From JACKEA01 sp965369205 (lineage in GTDB: Bacteria; Myxococcota_A; Polyangia; Polyangiales; Polyangiaceae): a stretch of 64,000 bases of DNA. Position numbers and translations under genes: made by a program. A model generated the notes under the pieces. The model saw only the letters and a program-made list of their open reading frames with translations, did not search any database and had not been told where the DNA came from. This document shows, piece by piece, positions 50,985 to 58,783 of the stretch (positions within the stretch are counted from its first letter, which is position 1; every line of letters begins with the position of its first letter). The DNA is taken from positions 1 to 64,000 of the forward strand of contig CBDUPW010000009.1 of the NCBI GenBank assembly GCA_965369205.1. Direction: 5' to 3'.

Positions 50985-51497
50985 ATGAGACGCCTGCGCG
51001 CTCTTTTACTGATCTCGCTGACGGCCACCGCCGCGCTGGCGAAGGACGAAGCGCCAGACGCCCACTACATCGCGAGCACCCTCGCCTCTGGACGCTGTGA
51101 TTTCGGCGATTGCCTCGGCTTCGGCTGGACCACCCGCGTCGGCAAAACCGACCTTGCGACCCGCTGTGACTTCCGGGACTGCGCCGAATTCGGTTGGACC
51201 ACGCGAGGCCCGAAGGGCAAGTCCAGCGTGACCCGCTGCGACTTTGGCAAGTGCCTCGAACACGGTTGGACCACGCGACACCCCGACGGCAAAAGCAGTG
51301 TCAGCCGTTGCGACTTCGGCAAATGCTGGGAGCACGGCTGGACGACGCGACACCCGGACGGCAAGAGCAGCGTGAGCCGCTGCGACTTCGGCGATTGCGC
51401 GACCAAGGGCTGGTCCACCCGTTTGCCGGACGGGAGCCATGTGCGCTGCACCTGCAACTTCGGCGACTGCAAGAAAAACGGCGCGGACTGCGGCTAA
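50985..51497 (+). CDS. Secreted Cys-repeat protein (RCDFGxC repeats)
   Basis: 170 residues with a signal peptide (LISLTATAALAKDE). The mature chain consists almost entirely of a tandem repeat of 22-24 residues with the consensus RCDFGxCxxxGWTTRxPDGKSS. Five complete copies and a partial sixth are present. Each copy has two Cys, six residues apart or less, and a Gly-Trp pair, so each may be a small disulfide-closed hairpin. ATG 50985 directly precedes the signal peptide; earlier starts in frame exist at 50946 and 50973. I do not recognise the family. Divergent from the hydrolase gene. Confidence 0.75.
   Translation: MRRLRALLLISLTATAALAKDEAPDAHYIASTLASGRCDFGDCLGFGWTTRVGKTDLATRCDFRDCAEFGWTTRGPKGKSSVTRCDFGKCLEHGWTTRHPDGKSSVSRCDFGKCWEHGWTTRHPDGKSSVSRCDFGDCATKGWSTRLPDGSHVRCTCNFGDCKKNGADCG
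51093..51443 (+). repeat. Tandem repeat of ~72 bp within the Cys-repeat gene
   Basis: Units begin at 51093, 51162, 51234, 51306 and 51378 and are 66-72 bp long; a partial sixth follows. Units three and four are the most alike (both encode RCDFGKCxEHGWTTRHPDGK), which suggests a recent duplication there. Confidence 0.9.
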
Positions 51498-51530
51498 CCG
51501 CTCCGCAGGCTGCGCGGGCGGCCCCGCCAT

Positions 51531-51565
51531 CGCTCGGAAGTCGGGGCGGTTGTGACGTGCAAAGT
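51531..51565. repeat. 35-bp dispersed repeat, copy 1
   Basis: CGCTCGGAAGTCGGGGCGGT followed by TGTGACGTGCAAAGT. It matches copy 2 at 52760-52794 in 29 of 35 positions, including 15 identical bases at its start. It sits in the gap after the Cys-repeat gene. Confidence 0.75.
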
Positions 51566-51925
51566 CTATTGTGATCGGTCACTTGGGTTGTTCCGGTGCC
51601 GGGACAATGAGGCTGTCCAGCCGGCGTCACTCAGTGCCAGGGATGCGGCGTAGACCACCGCGGGATTGTTTGGATCCACGGCCACGGTAGGATCTCCCAG
51701 CAGCGCCGCCCACCCCATGGGCGTGTCAAGCTTGCCGCGGTAGGTCCAGTTCGTTCCATCGCTGCTCGTTGCCCAGCCAACGACCGTAACTCGCCGCCGG
51801 TACGTCACTTTGGACTTGTCCGGCGCGATCTCGAAGTCCAGTTGGCCGGATGGCAGTAGTCGGCCGCTACGGTCGTTGAACACGGACACGAGGTTCGGTT
51901 GCCCGCCAGCTCGGGCCGTAACCAT
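51566..51925 (-). pseudogene. BNR/sialidase-like protein fragment
   Basis: 119 codons from ATG 51925 to the stop at 51566. The text FEIAPDKSKVTYRRRVTVVG, TSSDGTNWTYRGKL and DPTVAVDPNNPAVVYAAS resembles the blades of secreted sialidase/BNR-repeat proteins, with the SSDGTNW Asp-box-like motif. The frame remains open upstream to a stop at 52022-52024 and includes CQPLPGPSPDTVTPQSISER, which could be a lipoprotein-type start, but there is no signal peptide and only about one and a half blades, so both ends seem lost. The frame also crosses the 12-C tract. Confidence 0.5.
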
Positions 51926-51999
51926 TGCCGTTTCAGCGCGCTCGCTAATCGACTGGGGTGTGACCGTGTCGGGAGAAGGGCCGGGCAGCGGTTGGCAAG

Positions 52000-52011
52000 C
52001 CCCCCCCCCCC
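52000..52011. repeat. 12-base C homopolymer tract
   Basis: Twelve consecutive C on the plus strand, 22 bases upstream of the ATG at 52034 and within the open minus frame of the BNR-like fragment. Tracts of this length are unusual in this chromosome and are prone to slippage. Confidence 0.95.
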
Positions 52012-52033
52012 AGCGTGCATACTAGGCAACCCA

Positions 52034-52651
52034 ATGCGACTACCCGGCAATGACCTCGTGCGGCTCGGTTTGATTCTGCTCGCGTGTGCGTTGCTTGCAT
52101 GGCTAGTCCTCCCACTGATCACCCCAGAACTCGCAGGGAATACCCCGCCGCACCCCGCCAAACAAGCTATGAGCGCCGGCGACCGCGGAACACTGCGCGC
52201 GGTCTCATCGCCCTCTCCAAGTGCGCAGCGCGCCCGTGCAGGAGCCGCGGTGGCGTTGCCAGCGGACGCGGATCAAATGCCATTTGCGTCTCCGCGATAC
52301 CGGAACTCCGGTCCCGGCAAGATCCGCTGTGGCGATCTGGATTGCACCACATCCGGCCAGCTCTGCTGCCATGTCGAGCATGACAAGTTTTGCGTCGATG
52401 CGAAAGACGGGTGCCCTGACGCGGGCTGGGACATCGCCTGCGATGAAACGGCGGACTGTGAGGCCGGGCTGAAGTGCTGCGGTGAACCCGTAGCAATGGG
52501 CCGCCGGCAGGCTCGCTGTGCTGACTCTTGCTCGCGCGACACCAGACAGCTTTGCGCCCACGACGATGAGTGCGAATCGAGGGAGTGCGTCCTGGGCTCC
52601 CGATGTGAACGCGTGGTTCGTGGGCGCCTGAAGCTTCCAGCCAAACGCTAG
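52034..52651 (+). CDS. Membrane-anchored or exported Cys-rich protein
   Basis: 205 residues. One N-terminal hydrophobic helix (LVRLGLILLACALLAWLVLPL) serves as anchor or uncleaved signal; a polar linker follows. The C-terminal ~120 residues hold about 14 Cys in pairs (IRCGDLDCTTSGQLCCHVEH, CDETADCEAGLKCCGEPV, CAHDDECESRECVLGSRC), the same disulfide-rich style as the window's Cys-head lipoproteins. ATG 52034 is used; the frame is open from 51899 but that part overlaps the homopolymer region. No family name. Codon use is normal for the window. Confidence 0.7.
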   Translation: MRLPGNDLVRLGLILLACALLAWLVLPLITPELAGNTPPHPAKQAMSAGDRGTLRAVSSPSPSAQRARAGAAVALPADADQMPFASPRYRNSGPGKIRCGDLDCTTSGQLCCHVEHDKFCVDAKDGCPDAGWDIACDETADCEAGLKCCGEPVAMGRRQARCADSCSRDTRQLCAHDDECESRECVLGSRCERVVRGRLKLPAKR

Positions 52652-52759
52652 AGCAGCCGTGAAGCGCCCCAGCGCCCCAGACAAACGGAAGCGCTGGCCG
52701 CCGCCGACGTGCCATCCGGGCGAAGCTTCGGACAGGGCCGGGGGGGCCGGGGGCACGCC

Positions 52760-52794
52760 CGCTCGGAAGTCGGGCCGGTCGTAACGGATAAAGT
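52760..52794. repeat. 35-bp dispersed repeat, copy 2
   Basis: CGCTCGGAAGTCGGGCCGGT followed by CGTAACGGATAAAGT; 29 of 35 positions match copy 1 at 51531-51565, in the same orientation and 1,229 bp away. Confidence 0.75.
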
Positions 52795-52879
52795 TGGTCA
52801 CAGCGCCCGCATGCGCACTGGGCGGTTTGGGCGAGGAGCTGGCGTGCTGTGACCTCTGCCCGCGACGGCGGGCGGGTCT

Positions 52880-53188
52880 GTGACCCGCCTCGGACTCGTC
52901 GCGGGAGCTCGGAGCCTCAAGGACGTCGAGGCACTGGCGGAGGAGCTGACACCGCCGGTCCGTCGCAAGCTCGGTATCTCCCGGCGCATTCCTGACACGG
53001 CCCTGCGCGATGCACTTTCAACTCTTCAGCCAAACGATCTGCGGCCGGCGCTGGCGCGACGTGATGCGCCACATCTGGATCGCCGTGCTCACCGCGACCA
53101 CCGGAGAGCTTGGCGGGCTACGCCGCCAACGGCTCGCGCGGGCTCCGGAGTAGCACGCCACAGGCCGCCGCGCCGACACGCTCTTTGA
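52880..53188 (+). pseudogene. Transposase-like N-terminal remnant
   Basis: From GTG 52880 the first ~60 codons encode VTRLGLVAGARSLKDVEALA, then EELTPPVRRKLGISRRIPDT and ALRDALSTLQPNDLRPALA. This resembles the N-terminal region of DDE transposases of the ISAs1/H-repeat kind, in which a GARSLxxIExxxE helix precedes a RIPDxTLRDxL element. After residue ~65 the text becomes an Arg-rich, non-homologous frame, so a frameshift or truncation is likely, and no catalytic DDE part is visible. Terminal inverted repeats could not be found by eye. Confidence 0.45.
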
Positions 53189-53399
53189 AATAACCCGCTG
53201 CCACCGCCCCCGCCGCAGCCACCGCCCCCGACAGCCGCGGCGCGGCGCGTCCGCGGCGGCCACCGCCGCCGTCTCCAACCCCGCCACTGACCCGGAAACT
53301 GTCTCCGGAAGTCCGACGCTGAAACTCGCCCCGATGAAAACCGATCAGGTGCGCGGGCGGCCCTAGCGTCCTCGTTGGCGTGTCTGCTAGGGATTGCTG

Positions 53400-56300
53400 A
53401 TGAGACCGAAGGCCTCGCGACGCACGTCCACGTCGTCGGCGGTGGCACGCGCCAAGATGCTTCTCAAGGCGAAGCTGTGGTGGCGCGAGGGGTTTCCTTC
53501 GGGGCCGCCGACCGCAGCGGGTTTGCCCTGGACCGTCGTGGCCGGACCCGGACGCGAGAACACGCAGCTCCTATTGACTCGTCGCGAGCTCAGCGGCGCG
53601 ACCCATGCTCTGAAGAAGCTCAGCGGAGAGTATCGGGCTGTGCTGCCCAAGCTGCAGCAGGATCCAGCGGCGTTTATTGCGTCCGTGCAGGCGCTCTTGG
53701 ATGCCCTCAAGCCCGCGGTGCATCGTTTGGCTTCGCCGGAAAGAGAAACACTGTGGCAGCGCTTTGCGACGCGGGACGTTCGTCGCGTAGCGCGTGTTGC
53801 GCAGCAGCTTCCTCGGTTAAGACCGTTGATCGACGCGGTTGCCTGGAGCTGCGTATCCACGCCGACACGCTTAGGCAAGATGCTCACGGTCGTGGAAGCC
53901 AACGCGGACGCCCTCGCCCAGATCGCAAACGCGGGCGAGCCTTCCTTCCTGGCTACGGCACTGAATCTAGTCGACTTGACGACGGAGCTGGGCACGCCGG
54001 CGCTCGCACTGCAATCGATCTTGACCAACGCTCACGTCCTGTCTAGCCCCACCCAGGCGGAAAATTACCCGGAGCGTTTGCGACAGGTCGTGCTCAAACG
54101 CTACGGCGGGAAGCCGAAGATCGAGCCGCCTCCGGATCGCCCGGCTGCGCGCCTGGGTGCCCAGCTTCATGAGTGGACGCAGTGGGTAGCCGCGCAAGAT
54201 CCCGCCACGCGCCGTCGCGCCCTGAAGTGCTTCGCGCTGCTCGGCACCCAAGAGTTGCTCGGGGACTGGGCGGATTGGTGGCGGGGTTTGGAGCGCACCG
54301 AAGCGCAGTTGCGCAAGCAGCTGCCAGCCCACGCAGTGCGTCTAGACGCTCTCAACAAGCTCGAACGACGCGTGCGTCGGGCGGCCGAACAGACGCCAGC
54401 GCCGATATCTGCGGGCGGACTCACGAGTCTGCTGCGTTGGTATGCCTCGGTCGCAGAGCCGAAGTTCGTCGAAGAAGCCTGCGCTACGCTTGGCGCGCTC
54501 GGTGACTCAAGGCTCGCGTCACCTTTTCTAGAACACTTCAGAGGTCTGTATCTGTCCTGCGGAGCCAAGTTTGCCCGTCGTGGTGTGGTCGCCCTGCGCG
54601 CCTACTTCGTGGCCACCGCCGATTTGGGTGACGCGCGGCTCGAACCCTGGGCGGACGTGCTCAAGCAGTGGCGCGCTGGCAATCGCCTGCCGCGCTACGG
54701 CTTCGAAGAAGAGCTACTCCTGGAAAAACCTGGCAAGAGGCGCGTCGAAGCCTTGTATGCAGCGCTGGCGCATGCGGCGCGGACCGCCGCGGCCACGGAC
54801 GACGTCGCCGACTCCCTAGTCGAGCTGGCGCCCTGTGAGCTGCCTGTGGTCGCGGCCGCTGAGATCGCCGTCGGGCTTTCGGATCCGAAGCTGAAAGAGC
54901 ATTACTTCGAGTCCGAGACGTTGCGCCACGCCGTAGGGCTGACGGACGGTCAGCCGCGTGCCGCGCTGTCACTTCTTCAGTCCTTGGCGACTCTCGAGTC
55001 TGGCGAAGATCGGCGCTTCGCACTTCGCGCCTTGGACGCGCTGCAAAAGTCCGAGCTGTTGTCCCTAGGACTGTGCCTCGTCGCCGACGGGCACGTGCAG
55101 CGACTGTCCGAATGCGGGCGCTTGGCCAAGTACCTGCGCATGCCTATCGCGCCGCAGCCGCTTGCCCAGGGCGACGTCGCGTGGGCCATGCAATACCCGG
55201 CGCCACTGCATGCCGCGCTTTCGGAGCTTTCTGCCAGCGACCCCGACGCAGAACACAGCGCGCATCGCGTCCTGAAACAACACTTCCCCAAACGCGAAGA
55301 AGTCCAAAGGCAGATAGTTGCGCTCGAGTCCAAGCTGCAGCGAGAACAGGCGCAGTCTCTTCATGTACGTCTCGGCAACCTACGCGCACGTCTCGCCAAG
55401 CCGTCGGAATTGAGTGCTCGTCGCCTGGAACACCTGGCCGCTGATCTTCGGCGCGCGGCGCGACAGGCGGTATTGCGAAGGTTGGAGCAGGAGACAGTGG
55501 GGCGCGCAACGGCGGTATTCGAATCGCTGCTGGGTACGTCGCCATTGCCCGATTGGCTGCTGCAACCGAGTACTTTGCGCCTGATTCTGCCGGCCTTGGA
55601 ATTGCCCAAAGGATTCAAGGAACTCGCGCTACAGATCTTGCGCGCGCGCGCTGGCCCTCCACCTTGGGATCTGCGGGAGGAGCCAGCCAACGCTGCGTTC
55701 TTGGAGCGGCTGCGGGGACGCGGGGTGGATACCGCAGAGTGGTTAGACAGTGCGCTACGCATCCATGTGGAGCTCGACGCAGAGCCTGTGGAGTTGGCCC
55801 TCGAAACAGACCCGCTGCAGGTCCTTGAAATGGGAGCGCACTTCAACACCTGCCTGAGCCCCGGAAGCTTCAACTACTTTTCAACCTTTGCCAACGCCGC
55901 GGACGTCAACAAACGTGTGATGTATGCCCGCGACGCGAAGGGAAGAGTTTTGGGGCGCTGCCTTATGGCGCTAACGGAAAGCGGCGGCCTTTTGACCTTC
56001 CACCCCTACGCGCACTCGAATGCGCTGCGTTTTCATGAGCGTGCGGCGCAGTTCGCGCAAGAACTTGCGGCGCGCATGGGGATCTCCCCGGTCGCGAGTG
56101 GCGAAGTCACGCTGCTGCTTGCGCCAGACTGGTACGACGACGGTCCGCGGGACCTATGCAAGCGCTTCGCGTTTCTCGAGAAGGACTCGCCGTTTCGAAA
56201 AACACTGGGCACGCGCGGCGTCGACGGGTTTGTGGAAGACCTCAAGGAGCGCTTTGCGCCCCTGGCGCTGAATGAACTGACGCTGCCCTTGGTATTGGAG

Positions 56301-56774
56301 CTGCCAGAGCTCGCCGAAAACCCGGAGCTGGTGCGTCCGCTGCTTCCTTTGCTGGCCAACCTGGAGGCGTTGCCAGGGCTCGCTGCGGTGTCTGCCGCGC
56401 GTCTCACCCTTGCACTGAGTGAACGCAAGCTCGCCAAGCGCTTGTTTGCAAAGCGCATTGAGCAGTACGCGTTGTGGTACATGCGACGGCACAATCACTT
56501 CGAGAGCAGAGCGGCGGAGCTTCTGATCCATCTTGAGCCGCGACTCACGCTGCGCCTACTACGTCTGACTCGGCCACGCGGAGTGCGCGGCTGGGCTCAG
56601 GAATTCGAGTTCCATCGCTTCGAGCTGGCCGCCCGCGCCTACGAAGCACTGCATCGCCCCAACAAGGCCATCGAACTGTATCGCCACGCGGAAGGCAGCA
56701 GTCTGCCGAAACAGCTCAGGGACCAGTGCGCCGAGCGGGTGCGCGCCCTAGAGCAGCAACTTGGGCGAGTGTGA
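53400..56774 (+). CDS. Giant helical protein of unknown function with a conserved C-terminal core
   Basis: 1,124 residues, no signal peptide or membrane helix. The first ~780 residues are helical and Arg/Leu/Ala-rich and may form HEAT/armadillo-like repeats (e.g. EEACATLGALGDSRLASPFLEH). Residues ~803-870 hold the best-formed core, LQVLEMGAHFNTCLSPGSFN, VNKRVMYARDAKGRVLGRCL and GGLLTFHPYAH, with an invariant-looking Cys (C818) and a second Cys. The C-terminal part is again helical (RPNKAIELYRHAEGSSLPKQ). ATG 53400 follows AGGGATTG. The core recalls large uncharacterised proteins of myxobacteria and planctomycetes, but I cannot name it. Confidence 0.72.
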   Translation: MRPKASRRTSTSSAVARAKMLLKAKLWWREGFPSGPPTAAGLPWTVVAGPGRENTQLLLTRRELSGATHALKKLSGEYRAVLPKLQQDPAAFIASVQALLDALKPAVHRLASPERETLWQRFATRDVRRVARVAQQLPRLRPLIDAVAWSCVSTPTRLGKMLTVVEANADALAQIANAGEPSFLATALNLVDLTTELGTPALALQSILTNAHVLSSPTQAENYPERLRQVVLKRYGGKPKIEPPPDRPAARLGAQLHEWTQWVAAQDPATRRRALKCFALLGTQELLGDWADWWRGLERTEAQLRKQLPAHAVRLDALNKLERRVRRAAEQTPAPISAGGLTSLLRWYASVAEPKFVEEACATLGALGDSRLASPFLEHFRGLYLSCGAKFARRGVVALRAYFVATADLGDARLEPWADVLKQWRAGNRLPRYGFEEELLLEKPGKRRVEALYAALAHAARTAAATDDVADSLVELAPCELPVVAAAEIAVGLSDPKLKEHYFESETLRHAVGLTDGQPRAALSLLQSLATLESGEDRRFALRALDALQKSELLSLGLCLVADGHVQRLSECGRLAKYLRMPIAPQPLAQGDVAWAMQYPAPLHAALSELSASDPDAEHSAHRVLKQHFPKREEVQRQIVALESKLQREQAQSLHVRLGNLRARLAKPSELSARRLEHLAADLRRAARQAVLRRLEQETVGRATAVFESLLGTSPLPDWLLQPSTLRLILPALELPKGFKELALQILRARAGPPPWDLREEPANAAFLERLRGRGVDTAEWLDSALRIHVELDAEPVELALETDPLQVLEMGAHFNTCLSPGSFNYFSTFANAADVNKRVMYARDAKGRVLGRCLMALTESGGLLTFHPYAHSNALRFHERAAQFAQELAARMGISPVASGEVTLLLAPDWYDDGPRDLCKRFAFLEKDSPFRKTLGTRGVDGFVEDLKERFAPLALNELTLPLVLELPELAENPELVRPLLPLLANLEALPGLAAVSAARLTLALSERKLAKRLFAKRIEQYALWYMRRHNHFESRAAELLIHLEPRLTLRLLRLTRPRGVRGWAQEFEFHRFELAARAYEALHRPNKAIELYRHAEGSSLPKQLRDQCAERVRALEQQLGRV

Positions 56775-56894
56775 TCGGTGGCAGTTTGGTCGCGGCGGAG
56801 TGTGCCGTGGCCGGGTCGCGTGGCACATAGCTGCGGGATCCGCGGGCGAATCTGGGTCCAGCGCGCGGCATGCGCATTGCACACCCTATGCGGT

Positions 56895-57662
56895 ATGCAG
56901 ATGGTGCGCTTGAAGACATCCTGGGCCTTGGTGGCGTTCGGAGCTGCGGCATTGCTCGCGGTTACGGCCTGCGGCGGTTCGTCCAAATCGGATCCGGGCG
57001 CAGCCGGTGGCGGAGGCGGTGGCAGCGGTGGCGGCTCGTCGGGCACTGGGGGCAGCGGTGCGGCTGCGGCGAACGGCGGCGGTGGCGGCGTGCCGTGCAC
57101 GAGCTTCGTCCCATGTTGCGACGCAAGCGGCAATTCCGTGGATCCGGTGTGCGACTCGAACGGCATGCCCCAGTGTCCGTCGGGCACGCAGTTTCCGACG
57201 TCCGGTATATGTACTGCGAGCAGTTGCACGTCCCAGAGCGGCTGCTCTTCCAATGAGTTCTGCGACTTCCCTGATGATCTCTGCGGCAAGGGCCAGCCGG
57301 GCAGTTGCAAGCCGCGTCCCAACGGCTGCGATTTGATTTACGACCCGGTGTGCACCTGTGCCGGGGAGGTCGCGGGCAACGACTGCGCCGCTAATGCTGG
57401 CGGGCAAGACGTGCGCGCGGGTGGCTGCACTGCGCCAACTGGCTTCTTTGAGTGCGGCACTGAGTTCTGCGCCGAAGGCTCGCAGTACTGCATCCACGAA
57501 ATCTCCGACGTTGGCGGCATTCCGGATTCGTTTGCCTGTGGCAACTTTCCGCCTGCATGTGTTGCTGGTGCGCCCTGCGAGTGTTTGAAAGCGATGCCGT
57601 GTGGTGAATTCTGCTCGGTAGACGCGGGCGGCAACACCAAGCTCACTTGCCCCGGCGGCTGA
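56895..57662 (+). CDS. Gly/Ser-rich lipoprotein with Kazal-like Cys domain
   Basis: 255 residues. Lipobox-like LLAVTAC, then a Gly-rich linker (GGGGGGSGGGSSGTGGSG). The Cys-rich part contains CDLIYDPVCTCAGE and GNDCAANAGGQDVRAGGC, the Kazal protease-inhibitor layout (YDPVC ... NxCxAxxxGxxV). Further Cys groups on both sides (CTSQSGCSSNEFCDFPDDLC; FECGTEFCAEGSQYC) add two more small domains. It could act as a surface protease inhibitor; this is family inference. ATG 56895 is used, with ATG 56901 as an alternative. It is convergent with the MORN-type gene 12 bp away. Confidence 0.76.
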   Translation: MQMVRLKTSWALVAFGAAALLAVTACGGSSKSDPGAAGGGGGGSGGGSSGTGGSGAAAANGGGGGVPCTSFVPCCDASGNSVDPVCDSNGMPQCPSGTQFPTSGICTASSCTSQSGCSSNEFCDFPDDLCGKGQPGSCKPRPNGCDLIYDPVCTCAGEVAGNDCAANAGGQDVRAGGCTAPTGFFECGTEFCAEGSQYCIHEISDVGGIPDSFACGNFPPACVAGAPCECLKAMPCGEFCSVDAGGNTKLTCPGG

Positions 57663-57674
57663 GGTGCCTGCGGG

Positions 57675-58607
57675 CTACTTCTTCTTCACGCTCAGCTTCA
57701 CTGTGCGCAGTTTCTTGTCCGCCTTGTAATACTCTTCGCGGATCGGTTGGCCCTCTTCAGCCTCGAAGTAGACCCACTTGCCGTCCTTTTTGCCGGCGAC
57801 GAACTGCCCTTCCAGTTCCCGCACGCCATTGGCATGCCAGCGCGTGACCTTGCCCTGACGCTCCCCCGCGGCAAGTTCACTTGCTTCCACCTTGCTGCCG
57901 TCCTCCCGCCAGAACGTCCATGCGCCGTGTTTCTTGTCTTCTAGATAGCGCCCTTCACGCTCCTTCTTACCGTTCGCGTGGTAGGCCACAATCGCGCCGT
58001 GCCGCACGCCGCTGCGGTATTCGGTTTCTTGTTTCGGCTTCCCCCCCGGGTGAAACTCGCGATGGGTGCCGTGCAGCTTGCCTTCCCGATAGTCCGCTTG
58101 GCTGAGCTTCGTGCCAGTGTCGGAGAAGCTGGTGTGCTGGCCAATCTCCCGCCCAGAGGAGAACTCGCCTTCGCTCGCTTTCTGGCCATTCGCATGCCAG
58201 GTCTGGCGGCGCCCCTGCAGCGCACCGCCGCGGTAGCGCGCTTCTTCCGCGACCTGACCACCATCGTGCCAGGTCTGATAGCGCCCTTCGAGCTTGCCGT
58301 CGCGGTAGCTCGTCTCGGTCTTCTTCTGGCCGCCTGCGTGGAACTCGGTGAACGGACCGTGCTTGGTGCCGTCGTCGCGTTCGCAATAGATCGCGAGGCC
58401 CCCGGGCGGCGCTGCGCCGCTTAGTTTCGTGCCCGCGCGGCACGGTGCTTTTTCGGTCCACCAATCGACGGCCGCTTCGGGTGCCGCTGCGGTAGCCGGC
58501 GCCTCCGGCGCTGTTGCGTCCGACTGTGGCGCGCCGCATCCCGCGCCGAAACCGAGTTCGAGCGCGAACACCACGGCGAGCACTCTGGGCAAGATGGCTT
58601 CCTGCAT
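57675..58607 (-). CDS. Lipoprotein with YwqK/MORN-variant repeats
   Basis: 310 residues. Lipobox-like LGFGAGC, short linker, then about eight repeats of ~22 residues such as YRDGKLEGRYQTWHDGGQVA, YRGGALQGRRQTWHANGQKA and YLEDKKHGAWTFWREDGSKV. This is the MORN variant found in YwqK-type proteins, in which each repeat is G-x-(W/F)-x-x-(W/Y)-x-x-x-G. Some family members are annotated as antitoxins, but the repeats are more often structural surface modules, and no toxin gene is nearby. GGAGGGA precedes ATG 58607, which fixes the start. Confidence 0.83.
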   Translation of the reverse strand: MQEAILPRVLAVVFALELGFGAGCGAPQSDATAPEAPATAAAPEAAVDWWTEKAPCRAGTKLSGAAPPGGLAIYCERDDGTKHGPFTEFHAGGQKKTETSYRDGKLEGRYQTWHDGGQVAEEARYRGGALQGRRQTWHANGQKASEGEFSSGREIGQHTSFSDTGTKLSQADYREGKLHGTHREFHPGGKPKQETEYRSGVRHGAIVAYHANGKKEREGRYLEDKKHGAWTFWREDGSKVEASELAAGERQGKVTRWHANGVRELEGQFVAGKKDGKWVYFEAEEGQPIREEYYKADKKLRTVKLSVKKK

Positions 58608-58783
58608 CGTTCCCTCCAAACAACCGAGCCTAGCCGTCGCGGGCGCAATACTCACGCGCGATCACCCCCAAGGGTGAAGGTGCGTGCGGGTGCGAGATGG
58701 TGGGTGCGCTCAGTGGATCCCGCGCGGCCTTTGCACGTGGCGAAGGCTGCCCTCGCGAGATCAATCCACGGGGCCAGCGTCCG

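Larger units (their letters stand above)
52652..53399. other. Gene-poor region with transposase-like remnant
   Basis: About 750 bp without an intact gene. It contains the second copy of the 35-bp repeat (52760-52794), the transposase-like remnant (52880-53188) and a GC-rich, low-complexity stretch (53200-53290) with many CCGCC-type triplets. No promoter or RNA gene was recognised. Confidence 0.65.

Noticed and set aside
53188..53399. Possible coding sequence in the CCGCC-rich stretch
   Set aside because: Low-complexity triplets give open frames on both strands without any domain or start signal.
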